Positions 45,879-55,355 of a stretch of DNA of 64,000 nucleotides are shown here, piece after piece. Location of the stretch: NCBI RefSeq assembly GCF_002091675.1, contig NZ_BDAE01000002.1:181481-245480 (forward strand). Direction: 5' to 3'. The notes under the pieces are model-generated. The model ran no database searches, was not told where the DNA came from, and worked only from the letters and a program-made list of their open reading frames with translations. Numbering within the stretch: the first letter of the stretch is position 1; the number at the start of each line of letters is the position of its first letter. This stretch comes from Pseudomonas luteola NBRC 103146. Its GTDB lineage: Bacteria > Pseudomonadota > Gammaproteobacteria > Pseudomonadales > Pseudomonadaceae. The position numbers and the translations under genes are program-made.

Positions 45879-46340
45879 ATGTCATCCAATGTCGAGGTGT
45901 TGGACCGAACCATTCAGCAAACGAACCTGTGGCTTGACGATATCGCCACGCACCTGGGAGCTCCTGATCGACAGACGGCTTATCATGCCTTGCGCGCCGT
46001 ACTGCTTTCGGTACGAGACCGTATCGGAATCGATAACGCGGCTCACCTGGCTGCCCAGTTGCCCCTCATGATTCGCGGCATTTTTTATGAGAACTTCCAT
46101 CCGGCGGGCACACCCACTCAGGAAGAAACCCAGGACGCCTTCCTGAAAAAGATCAGCAGCCTTGTATCGCCCTCAATTGATCTGGATCCGCACAGAGCGG
46201 CCAAGTCGGTGCTACGTGTCCTGTATGAGCGTATAGACCCCAACGAAGTCGCCAAGGTCGCCAGCCTGTTCCCCATGCCGCTGCGTAGCCTTTGGCCGGA
46301 AGACACCGGTGTGCCCGGCACTCGGGAAGGGGAAGCGTAA
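45879..46340 (+). CDS. DUF2267 protein (first of a tandem pair)
   Basis: 153 residues. TNLWLDDIATHLG, DRQTAYHALRAVLLSVRDRI and LPLMIRGIFYENFHP are the DUF2267 blocks, and a second similar half follows. The role is unknown. The ATG at 45879 has a strong GAGGAGG upstream, so the frame opening at 45699 is rejected. The next gene begins 2 nt after the stop and is a paralogue. Confidence 0.88.
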   Translation: MSSNVEVLDRTIQQTNLWLDDIATHLGAPDRQTAYHALRAVLLSVRDRIGIDNAAHLAAQLPLMIRGIFYENFHPAGTPTQEETQDAFLKKISSLVSPSIDLDPHRAAKSVLRVLYERIDPNEVAKVASLFPMPLRSLWPEDTGVPGTREGEA

Positions 46341-46341
46341 G

Positions 46342-46797
46342 ATGCACATCAACGTTGAAGAGCTGGACCAGTCCGTAAAGCAGGCCTTGCAGTGGATCGC
46401 GGACGTCGATGAGCGCATGGGAACTCGAAACCGGCGTCTTGCCATGACCTCTTTGCAATGCACGCTGCAAGCGGTCCGTCGGCAGCTTGATCCTGATCAG
46501 GTCGCGCGTCTGGCCAAGTGTCTACCCATTCCATTGAAGGGGGCCATGTTCGAGAACTGGCGCCCGGCAGCACCTAGTCCGGCTACAAGCCGTAGCGAGT
46601 TTTTGGGCCGCATTGAGGAAACCGTTTTTCGCAACCTCGACATTTCGGTCGAGCGCGGCGTCAAGGCGTCCCTTGAAGTGATGTGCAAGAGGATACCGGC
46701 TGAAGTCGTGGCCGAGTTTGCCGGACGCCTGCCATTCGACCTGCGCAGTTTATGGAGCAATGAGCCCTTGCCCTATCCAGGACACGGAGCAGTTTGA
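46342..46797 (+). CDS. DUF2267 protein (second of a tandem pair)
   Basis: 151 residues. QALQWIADVDERMGTRNRRLAMTSLQCTLQAVRRQL and LPIPLKGAMFENWRP parallel the first protein, and both end with a LRSLW block. Sequence divergence between the two is large, so the duplication is old. Starts 2 nt after its paralogue, hence translationally coupled. Two terminators follow. Confidence 0.87.
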   Translation: MHINVEELDQSVKQALQWIADVDERMGTRNRRLAMTSLQCTLQAVRRQLDPDQVARLAKCLPIPLKGAMFENWRPAAPSPATSRSEFLGRIEETVFRNLDISVERGVKASLEVMCKRIPAEVVAEFAGRLPFDLRSLWSNEPLPYPGHGAV

Positions 46798-46864
46798 GTT
46801 TTTTCCAGGTAATTGACTCAATGCGGCTCAAGCTCTGGCAAACCGTGTCGATACAGTGATCAGG

Positions 46865-46901
46865 CAGGCAGCTTTCCACCCTCCTTCGCTGCCTGACTTC
46901 T
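46865..46901 (+). terminator. First terminator after the DUF2267 pair
   Basis: CAGGCAGC (46865-46872) pairs with GCTGCCTG (46888-46895), followed by ACTTCTTTTT. Confidence 0.75.
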
Positions 46902-46907
46902 TTTTCT

Positions 46908-46932
46908 GCCCCACCTGTTGGGGCTTCTTTTT
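46908..46932 (+). terminator. Second terminator after the DUF2267 pair
   Basis: GCCCCA (46908-46913), loop CCTGT, TGGGGC (46919-46924), then TTCTTTTT. It forms a tandem terminator with the previous one, in front of a convergent gene. Confidence 0.85.
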
Positions 46933-46985
46933 GCCCGTTAAAAGGCACGGACCATTGCGCTCAGGACAGCAGGCAGAACGCTGTG

Positions 46986-47771
46986 CTAGTGGCTCGCGGC
47001 TCCTCTGCGGCCCGCCCACATCACGCACCACAGTGGGAGGGGAAGGGTAGTGATCAGCAGAACCCACAGCAGGGTGTATACCGAGTCGACGCCTTCGTTT
47101 TGCAGGTTGATGAACAGCTTGACTGGAATCCCCTGCGGGAAATAGCTAAATACCAGCACGATGCCAAACTCGCCTATCACCCTTACCCAAGTAATGGCCA
47201 GTGCAGCGGCCAGCCCGCGGGCTGCCTGGGGTAGGGTGAGCCGCAGAAAGATCTGCCAGGCACAGGCCCCCAGCGTTCTACCGGCTTCTTCGGTCTCTAC
47301 CGGCACCTGCTCAAATGCCGAGCGAGCCGACAATACAAAGTAGGGGAGTCCGCCGTAAATTTGTGCCAGGACAAAGGCGGCTGCGTTGTTATTGAGTTCA
47401 AGGCCAATGGCAGAAAGCACTTCCCCCAGCGAACCATAGGCTCCGTAGGCAGATACCAACAGGATACCCAGCGCCAGGGGCGGCGCCAGCAGGGGTACGA
47501 GAACAGCCACTTCCACTGCGCCTCGCCACACGGATCGAGTCCTGGCCAGCCATACGGCCAGGGGCAGGCCAAGCAGAATGATTATCGGCAATGAGATAGC
47601 GCTCATGCCCAGTGATACGGCCACTGCCTGGCCATCGCCATAGGCAAGGTGAAAGCCTGACCAGGGCGTGACCAGTACCAATGTCATGAAAGGGATGATC
47701 AACAGAAGGACCGCCGGTATCCCCAACCAGAGCGCGTTCAACTCAGATCGACCCACCTTTCGGGCGGTCAT
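46986..47771 (-). CDS. Molybdate/tungstate-type ABC transporter permease (ModB-like)
   Basis: 261 residues with about six helices. The EAA-like loop reads FEQVPVETEEAGRTLGACAWQIFLRLTLPQAARG, typical of molybdate/sulfate permeases, and the end IGEFGIVLVFSYFPQGIPVKLFIN agrees. It moves the oxyanion supplied by the binding protein. The start at 47771 overlaps the binding-protein gene by 29 nt; a GTG at 47756 is an alternative. No ATPase gene follows, so the energy source must be encoded elsewhere. Confidence 0.88.
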   Translation of the reverse strand: MTARKVGRSELNALWLGIPAVLLLIIPFMTLVLVTPWSGFHLAYGDGQAVAVSLGMSAISLPIIILLGLPLAVWLARTRSVWRGAVEVAVLVPLLAPPLALGILLVSAYGAYGSLGEVLSAIGLELNNNAAAFVLAQIYGGLPYFVLSARSAFEQVPVETEEAGRTLGACAWQIFLRLTLPQAARGLAAALAITWVRVIGEFGIVLVFSYFPQGIPVKLFINLQNEGVDSVYTLLWVLLITTLPLPLWCVMWAGRRGAASH

Positions 47772-48690
47772 AACCGTTTTTCTCGAACAGCGCCTGGCCT
47801 TCCGGACTCTTCATGAACGCAATGAATTGTTGAGCCTGTTCAGGATGAGGTGCGTTTTTTAACACGGCGGCATAGAACACCAGCGGCTGGGTATGGAGCG
47901 TCTTGCGCTTGCCTTGCGGGTCGGTAATCTCGAAGCTGGCTTGGTTGTACCAGTCTGCCTCCATGGCCGGATTGCTCAGATTGATCTCGTCCGGCAACTT
48001 GACATAGGGCAAACCGGCTGAGCGCGTAGCACTTTCATAGCCGGAGGCTGCGTCGACCTGACCGGCTTCCAGCCGCGTCAGCAGCCCACCTTCGGCAAAT
48101 ACCTGCTGCGGATTTCGCGTGTCGCCCAGTACCTTTTCAGCCAGATCAGGCTGATGGTAATACCGGCTGGCCAGCATCAGCGTGAAGATAATGTTTTGTC
48201 CCTGGGGGTCGGTTACCGGATCGGTGCGGCCAAAGCGCAGTGATGGTGTCTGCAGGACTTTCCACCAAGGAGTCGCCTGCGTCGGATTTTCACTGGCGGC
48301 GCGAAATGCCTCGGCATATTTTCCCTTCGGGTTGTAGGCGATCACCATGCTGGTACTGGCGACCGGTTCGGCGGTATCGACCAGCCCGGCCTTTTGCAGA
48401 ACGGCAATCGGCCCAGGCGTGATGGATACAAAAACGTCCGCTACCACTTTCCTGGACGCCAACAAGTTGGCCATGCCATAGGCGCCCTGGCCTTGTCCCT
48501 GGTAATTGACCTGTTCACGTTGCGCGAAAGCCGGGCCAAGCGACTTGTCCATCACCACGCCCATCGACCCTGCATAGGTCACACGAAAATCATCAGCCGC
48601 ATGGGCGGGGGAGGTCGAGAAGAGGAGCGACACAAGTGTAACGCCCAGCAGGCGTGAAGGAATAAAAGCTTTCAGAGTGAGGTTCATCAT
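47743..48690 (-). CDS. Periplasmic substrate-binding protein (molybdate/tungstate type)
   Basis: 315 residues. The signal peptide ends SPAHAADDF. The mature start VTYAGSMGVVMDKSLGPAF and FRVT-type fold with QGQGQGAYGMANLLASRKVVADVFVS fits the WtpA/ModA-like group; the last part has FYAAVLKNAPHPEQAQQFIAFMKSPEG. The start codons are two ATGs at 48690 and 48687; no ribosome site is visible and an inverted repeat like a ModE site begins 6 nt upstream, so the mRNA may have a very short leader. Confidence 0.88.
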   Translation of the reverse strand: MMNLTLKAFIPSRLLGVTLVSLLFSTSPAHAADDFRVTYAGSMGVVMDKSLGPAFAQREQVNYQGQGQGAYGMANLLASRKVVADVFVSITPGPIAVLQKAGLVDTAEPVASTSMVIAYNPKGKYAEAFRAASENPTQATPWWKVLQTPSLRFGRTDPVTDPQGQNIIFTLMLASRYYHQPDLAEKVLGDTRNPQQVFAEGGLLTRLEAGQVDAASGYESATRSAGLPYVKLPDEINLSNPAMEADWYNQASFEITDPQGKRKTLHTQPLVFYAAVLKNAPHPEQAQQFIAFMKSPEGQALFEKNGYDRPKGGSI

Positions 48691-48695
48691 GCATA

Positions 48696-48723
48696 ATCGC
48701 TATATAGTTAGCTATATAACGAT
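48696..48723. promoter_or_regulatory. ModE-like operator
   Basis: ATCGCTATATAG (48696-48707), spacer TTAG, CTATATAACGAT (48712-48723). The two 12-bp arms match as an inverted repeat in 11 of 12 positions. ModE sites are inverted repeats built on CGnTATATA, so molybdate-dependent repression of the adjacent binding-protein/permease operon is likely. It overlaps the most plausible -10 and ends 5 nt before the start codon. Confidence 0.75.
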
Positions 48724-48827
48724 AAGGATTTTCAATGCGCTGTCAATGAACGTGACGGCGCTAGCGCTGAACGTGCTTGAGGCCACCTGTTCGAAAGCGG
48801 TTGGAAGAGCACCTTTTTGCAGGCAAT

Positions 48828-48944
48828 AAAAAACCCGCCGAAGCGGGTTTTGCTAACCATACTCGACATCCCTGGCAAGCTGCCATCCTGGCGTGGTCAT
48901 TCGTCCTTGATCTCCCTGAGCGCTTCCTGCGCTGCAGTCCGATG
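48828..48944 (-). ncRNA. RsmX/Y/Z-class small RNA, copy 2
   Basis: About 117 nt on the minus strand, with -10 AGATTA/TAATCT at 48955-48950. The hairpin AGCGC-AGGAA-GCGCT spans 48933-48919, GCC-AGGAT-GGC spans 48892-48882, and a less perfect AAGGAC loop lies between. The fourth element has AGGGA in place of AGGA. The terminator is AACCCGC-TTCG-GCGGGTT plus a T-run. It is read antiparallel to copies 1 and 3, between the binding-protein gene and a small lipoprotein gene. Confidence 0.83.
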
Positions 48945-48999
48945 TGTGTAGATTACGCAGGAGAAGACGCGGGCAATAGCGCTGAATACAGGCATGCGA

Positions 49000-49017
49000 T
49001 GTAAGCCTTTTGCTATT
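49000..49017 (-). promoter_or_regulatory. GacA-type box upstream of sRNA copy 2
   Basis: Minus-strand AATAGCAAAAGGCTTACA, 16 of 18 bases identical to the copy 1 box. The first base (49017) is 62 nt from the first base of the -10 (48955), exactly as in the other copies. Confidence 0.75.
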
Positions 49018-49046
49018 GCGTGAGTAAGACGCCTGTAAGTCGACCG

Positions 49047-49250
49047 TTAGGGCTTCTTCTCGTCAGAGGCTCTGGCAGCGGGTGCCAGCTCCTGCTTGAC
49101 GCCCTGCTCGCTGGCAGGGCTGGACACGGCGCCTTGCGCCTGCTCGTTGGTAGGCTGACTGCCAGTCTTGTTGTCTTCGGAAGTCTTTTCACAGGCGGCC
49201 AAGCCAAGCGCACTGGCCAGCAAGACGGCAGAGGCAAAAGTCTTGTGCAT
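49047..49250 (-). CDS. Small lipoprotein
   Basis: 67 residues. MHKTFASAVLLASALGLAAC is a lipoprotein signal with the lipobox LAAC; the mature part is polar and rich in Glu, Gln, Ala and Ser and ends in EKKP, suggesting it is disordered. GAGGA lies 7 nt before the ATG. The function is unknown. Confidence 0.75.
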   Translation of the reverse strand: MHKTFASAVLLASALGLAACEKTSEDNKTGSQPTNEQAQGAVSSPASEQGVKQELAPAARASDEKKP

Positions 49251-49373
49251 GATGTTGTCCTCGGATGGGTGCGTTATTTCGAGCCTGCACCCGGAGGCGA
49301 GTTCCTGAGCGATCCTCCGGCACTTTCGTCCATCTGCTTTAATGACGTAACGACGAAATAGAGGGAATGCTGC

Positions 49374-49751
49374 ATGAGAATCGCATGGATACTACTGTTG
49401 GTGACAGTGGCAGGATGCTCGAAAGTGTCTACCCCAACGGAGTCCGCAGATACCCCGGACTGGTTAAAGGCCAGGATCAAGTCGTTACAGGCGCTGCCTG
49501 AGGCCAATCCGCCCAGACGTATTTTCAGGACGACGTTTGAGGGAGAGACCGCTTATTACGTTTCTCCGGCCTGCTGTGACATACCCAGTGAACTCTACCG
49601 GGTTGACGGTACGTTATGGTGTTATCCCAGCGGTGGCATCGCCGGTGGTGATAGGCGCTGCCCTGCGTTCAGTCTGGATCGCCAGCGCATGGAGCCTATC
49701 TGGCAGGACGAACGTTCCTCCAAGGCCAGCCGCACGCCTGCCAGGAACTAG
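49374..49751 (+). CDS. Small lipoprotein with a paired-cysteine domain (DUF6970-like)
   Basis: 125 residues. MRIAWILLLVTVAGC gives a lipobox VAGC. The mature domain has WLKARIKSLQ, then AYYVSPACCDIPSELYRVDG and CYPSGGIAGGDRRCPAF. The pattern of ACCD, a Cys before SGG and a later Cys is like DUF6970 proteins as far as I recall. Function unknown. AGAGGGA lies 7-8 nt before the ATG. Confidence 0.75.
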   Translation: MRIAWILLLVTVAGCSKVSTPTESADTPDWLKARIKSLQALPEANPPRRIFRTTFEGETAYYVSPACCDIPSELYRVDGTLWCYPSGGIAGGDRRCPAFSLDRQRMEPIWQDERSSKASRTPARN

Positions 49752-50084
49752 GGTGCCGTTGTACTCTTGAGCCTGAACATCGGCAAAAGTGATTGCCCGC
49801 GTACGGATCCTGGCGGCTACGGCCTTGAAATACCGTTTAGCTGATCTATTCCTCAGAAATATTCTAGACGGCTGTGTTTGTTTTGGCCTGTGGTAGACTA
49901 GCCAACTCTTTGTTTTTAAAGGAAATCAAGAGGCATGCCCATGCCGAATCGGTATAGGGCAGATAGGAGCGGCATTAGACGGTAGTGTCTCGTCAGCCAA
50001 TGATGGCCGCCTTTTTGCGCCAATTCTCTTTTTCTGGCGCCTTCCATTACAACGCCAAAACTAGAACAACGGGGATATACATTC
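49752..50084. other. Intergenic region upstream of gltP
   Basis: 333 nt without a credible gene. It should contain the gltP promoter. No clear -35/-10 pair or operator was recognised by eye. Confidence 0.4.
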
Positions 50085-51431
50085 ATGTCCAAGCCCAAGC
50101 TTAGTCTTGCCTGGCAGATTCTCATCGGTCTTGCCCTGGGAATTGCAGTCGGAGCGCTTCTCAACCACTTCAGCGGCGAAAAAGCCTGGTGGATCGACAA
50201 TGTTCTCAAGCCAGGCGGCGATATCTTCATTCGCCTGATCAAGATGATTGTCATACCCATCGTGATCTCCACCCTCATCGTAGGCATCGCCGGGGTAGGG
50301 GACTCGAAAAAGCTGGGGCGCATCGGCCTCAAGACCATCGTGTATTTTGAGATTGTCACCACGATTGCCATTGTGGTGGGACTGATGCTGGCCAACTTCT
50401 TCCAGCCTGGCTCGGGGATCGACATGTCTACCCTGGGTACGGTGGATATCTCCCAGTATCAGAAGACCACGCAGGAGGTTCAGCACGACCATGCGCTCGT
50501 GGCGACCATCCTCAACCTGATCCCTTCCAATATCTTTGCTGCGGTGGCCCGTGGCGAGATGCTGCCCATCATCTTTTTCTCGGTGATGTTCGGACTGGGC
50601 CTAGGCGCGCTGCCTGACAGTACGCGTGAGCCCGTGGTTCGTGTGTTTCAGGGCATTTCCGAAGCCATGTTCAAGGTTACCCACATGATCATGCGCTACG
50701 CGCCCATCGGTGTGTTCGCGCTGATTTCGGTAACCGTGGCCAACTTTGGTTTCTCCTCGCTGCTGCCGCTGGCCAAGCTGGTGATCCTGGTTTATGTCGC
50801 CATCCTGTTCTTTGCTCTGGTGGTGCTAGGACTGGTGGCCAGGCTGTTCGGCTTCTCGGTGATGAAGCTGATCCGCATCTTCAAGGACGAGCTGATTCTG
50901 GCGTATTCCACGGCCAGTTCCGAAACCGTACTGCCGCGTATCATCGAAAAAATGGAAGCCTACGGTGCGCCCAAGTCGATCAGCAGCTTTGTGGTTCCAA
51001 CAGGGTATTCCTTCAATCTGGACGGCTCGACGCTGTATCAGAGCATTGCCGCCATTTTCATCGCCCAGCTCTATGGCATCGATCTGAGCCTTGGTCAGCA
51101 GCTTCTGCTGGTCCTGACCCTGATGGTGACCTCCAAGGGCATCGCCGGTGTACCGGGTGTGTCCTTCGTGGTGCTGCTGGCTACCCTGGGCAGCGTGGGT
51201 ATTCCATTGGAAGGTCTGGCATTCATTGCCGGCGTGGACCGCATCATGGACATGGCGCGTACGGCCCTGAACGTGATCGGTAATGCCTTGGCGGTTCTGG
51301 TCATTGCCCGTTGGGAAGGTTTGTACGACGCTGAAAAAGGCGAGCGTTACTGGAACTCCCTGCCGCATTGGCGTCATGATAAGACGCAGGCATACGGCAA
51401 CATGACCAAGTCGGATATTGCACAATCCTGA
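50085..51431 (+). CDS. gltP: Glutamate/aspartate:proton symporter
   Basis: 448 residues, the usual length. The N-terminus LAWQILIGLALGIAVGALLNH and the re-entrant region AYSTASSETVLPRIIEKMEAYG (serine-rich hairpin) followed by SFVVPTGYSFNLDGSTLYQSIAAIFIAQ and VDRIMDMARTALNVIGNALAVLVIARWEG are the conserved DAACS blocks. The aspartate and arginine of the last block bind the amino-acid side chain. Substrate is a dicarboxylic amino acid or C4-dicarboxylate. It is a single gene ended by an intrinsic terminator. Confidence 0.94.
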   Translation: MSKPKLSLAWQILIGLALGIAVGALLNHFSGEKAWWIDNVLKPGGDIFIRLIKMIVIPIVISTLIVGIAGVGDSKKLGRIGLKTIVYFEIVTTIAIVVGLMLANFFQPGSGIDMSTLGTVDISQYQKTTQEVQHDHALVATILNLIPSNIFAAVARGEMLPIIFFSVMFGLGLGALPDSTREPVVRVFQGISEAMFKVTHMIMRYAPIGVFALISVTVANFGFSSLLPLAKLVILVYVAILFFALVVLGLVARLFGFSVMKLIRIFKDELILAYSTASSETVLPRIIEKMEAYGAPKSISSFVVPTGYSFNLDGSTLYQSIAAIFIAQLYGIDLSLGQQLLLVLTLMVTSKGIAGVPGVSFVVLLATLGSVGIPLEGLAFIAGVDRIMDMARTALNVIGNALAVLVIARWEGLYDAEKGERYWNSLPHWRHDKTQAYGNMTKSDIAQS

Positions 51432-51438
51432 TCGAAAA

Positions 51439-51466
51439 GAAGCCGCTGAAAAGCGGCTTCTTTTTT
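51439..51466 (+). terminator. Intrinsic terminator of gltP
   Basis: GAAGCCGCT (51439-51447), loop GAAA, AGCGGCTTC (51452-51460), then TTTTTT. Confidence 0.94.
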
Positions 51467-51501
51467 GGGTGCAGATTGGTGACCGGCCCGTTTTTCGTCT
51501 G

Positions 51502-52263
51502 TCAGGATACCTTGCTGAGCGAGATGAACCCGATGTTTTCCAGGGCCGAAGCGATCATGGCACCGGTTTCTTCGAGTTGGCTGGCAAGGTCATCGCTCGA
51601 AACCCGCATTGACCACTCTTCCTCTTCAAGCGGCGGCCAGGGTTGTTCAGGGCTGGCCTCTACCTGATCCACTGCATTCAGGAAGGCACCCAGGTCTGGC
51701 AGGAAAACGGTATAGCCATCCCCCTTGAGCGCCATGGTACGAATGCCCAGCAAACGGCAGATTTCCGCCTTTGCGCCTACTTCTTCGCGGTCCGCCTGCC
51801 GGGAGCGCTCGATCAGAGCTGCCAGCTCTGTATCCATGAGGCGCCCCCCATGAATCAGCTCAGGACCGGACTGCCAGGTTTCAGGCGCGCAGTCCTTCAA
51901 ATCCGGGCGCAGCGGAATATGCGGATTGATTTCCATTGGGTAGATCCGGCAGACCAGGGGGCGACGCTCATAGATCGAACAGCGATTACTGTCGTCCAGG
52001 TTGCGGCACGGGCCAACGTTATACGCGGCGAAGGTGATAGAGACGTAGGCCTGTGTATTGCCGCAACGAACCGGTAGCGAACGGCGCTGTACATGCTCAC
52101 GCTGGTTGACAGGCACTCCGTAGCCATTGTCCAGAAAGCCTTCGACCAGAATGATCAATTGGCCGCCATCGGTTGCCCAGGCCTTGGCTTCCTGAAGCGT
52201 CAAAGGGACGTGATGATCGTTGCAGCACTTGCCGCAGCCGTTACAGGCGAATCGAGTGTTCAT
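51502..52263 (-). CDS. YkgJ family cysteine-cluster protein
   Basis: 253 residues. FACNGCGKCCNDHHVPLT at the N-terminus and YERRPLVCRIYPMEINPH further on give the Cys ligands of a zinc- or iron-sulfur-binding cluster in YkgJ proteins. The C-terminal 100 residues are less conserved. The function is unknown. It lies between gltP and the second hybrid kinase with its own transcription direction shared with the latter. Confidence 0.87.
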   Translation of the reverse strand: MNTRFACNGCGKCCNDHHVPLTLQEAKAWATDGGQLIILVEGFLDNGYGVPVNQREHVQRRSLPVRCGNTQAYVSITFAAYNVGPCRNLDDSNRCSIYERRPLVCRIYPMEINPHIPLRPDLKDCAPETWQSGPELIHGGRLMDTELAALIERSRQADREEVGAKAEICRLLGIRTMALKGDGYTVFLPDLGAFLNAVDQVEASPEQPWPPLEEEEWSMRVSSDDLASQLEETGAMIASALENIGFISLSKVS

Positions 52264-52369
52264 GTCGGACCCAGAACTGGTTGAACGAGCGGCGGAAAAC
52301 AGGCACCGCCGCCAGGAAAACCTCTTCCGAGCAATTAGCGCGCCAGCCTTGCAAGGGCTGGCGAACCTG

Positions 52370-55035
<2,666 letters not shown>

Positions 55036-55355
55036 GTAAACGGCTCTACAACGGGGCAGGCAGAAACAAAGCCGCCGGCTAGCGGGACCTTGGGTATATG
55101 AGGAGGATGTTAGGCTGCTTGACGTGGCTTCGCTCTGTTAAAAACAGGTCGCAGGGCGCGCGTAGGCGATCAAGGCGCGCAGCTACTCATCAGGCTTACC
55201 AACAACTTCATCTACAGCCGATGGGCATTGGGCGCGGAATCTACTGGCAGGAGGGGAGGCTGGCAATACAGATCTGACGATCGTCACAGTTTTATGGTCT
55301 CAAACCATTTCGTTGTCAGGTGGGGGGATGGCCTCCAAAGAGGCCATCCAGATGC
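55036..55355. other. Intergenic region between kinase and autotransporter genes
   Basis: 320 nt. A 10-bp stem GGATGGCCTC (55326-55335) / GAGGCCATCC (55340-55349) with loop CAAA lies just after the autotransporter stop and should help end its transcript, though without a T-run. Upstream of the kinase nothing else was recognised. Confidence 0.45.
55326..55349 (-). terminator. Hairpin after the autotransporter phosphatase gene
   Basis: GGATGGCCTC and GAGGCCATCC form a perfect 10-bp stem with a CAAA loop (TTTG on the minus strand), 6 nt past the stop. No U-run follows. Confidence 0.6.
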
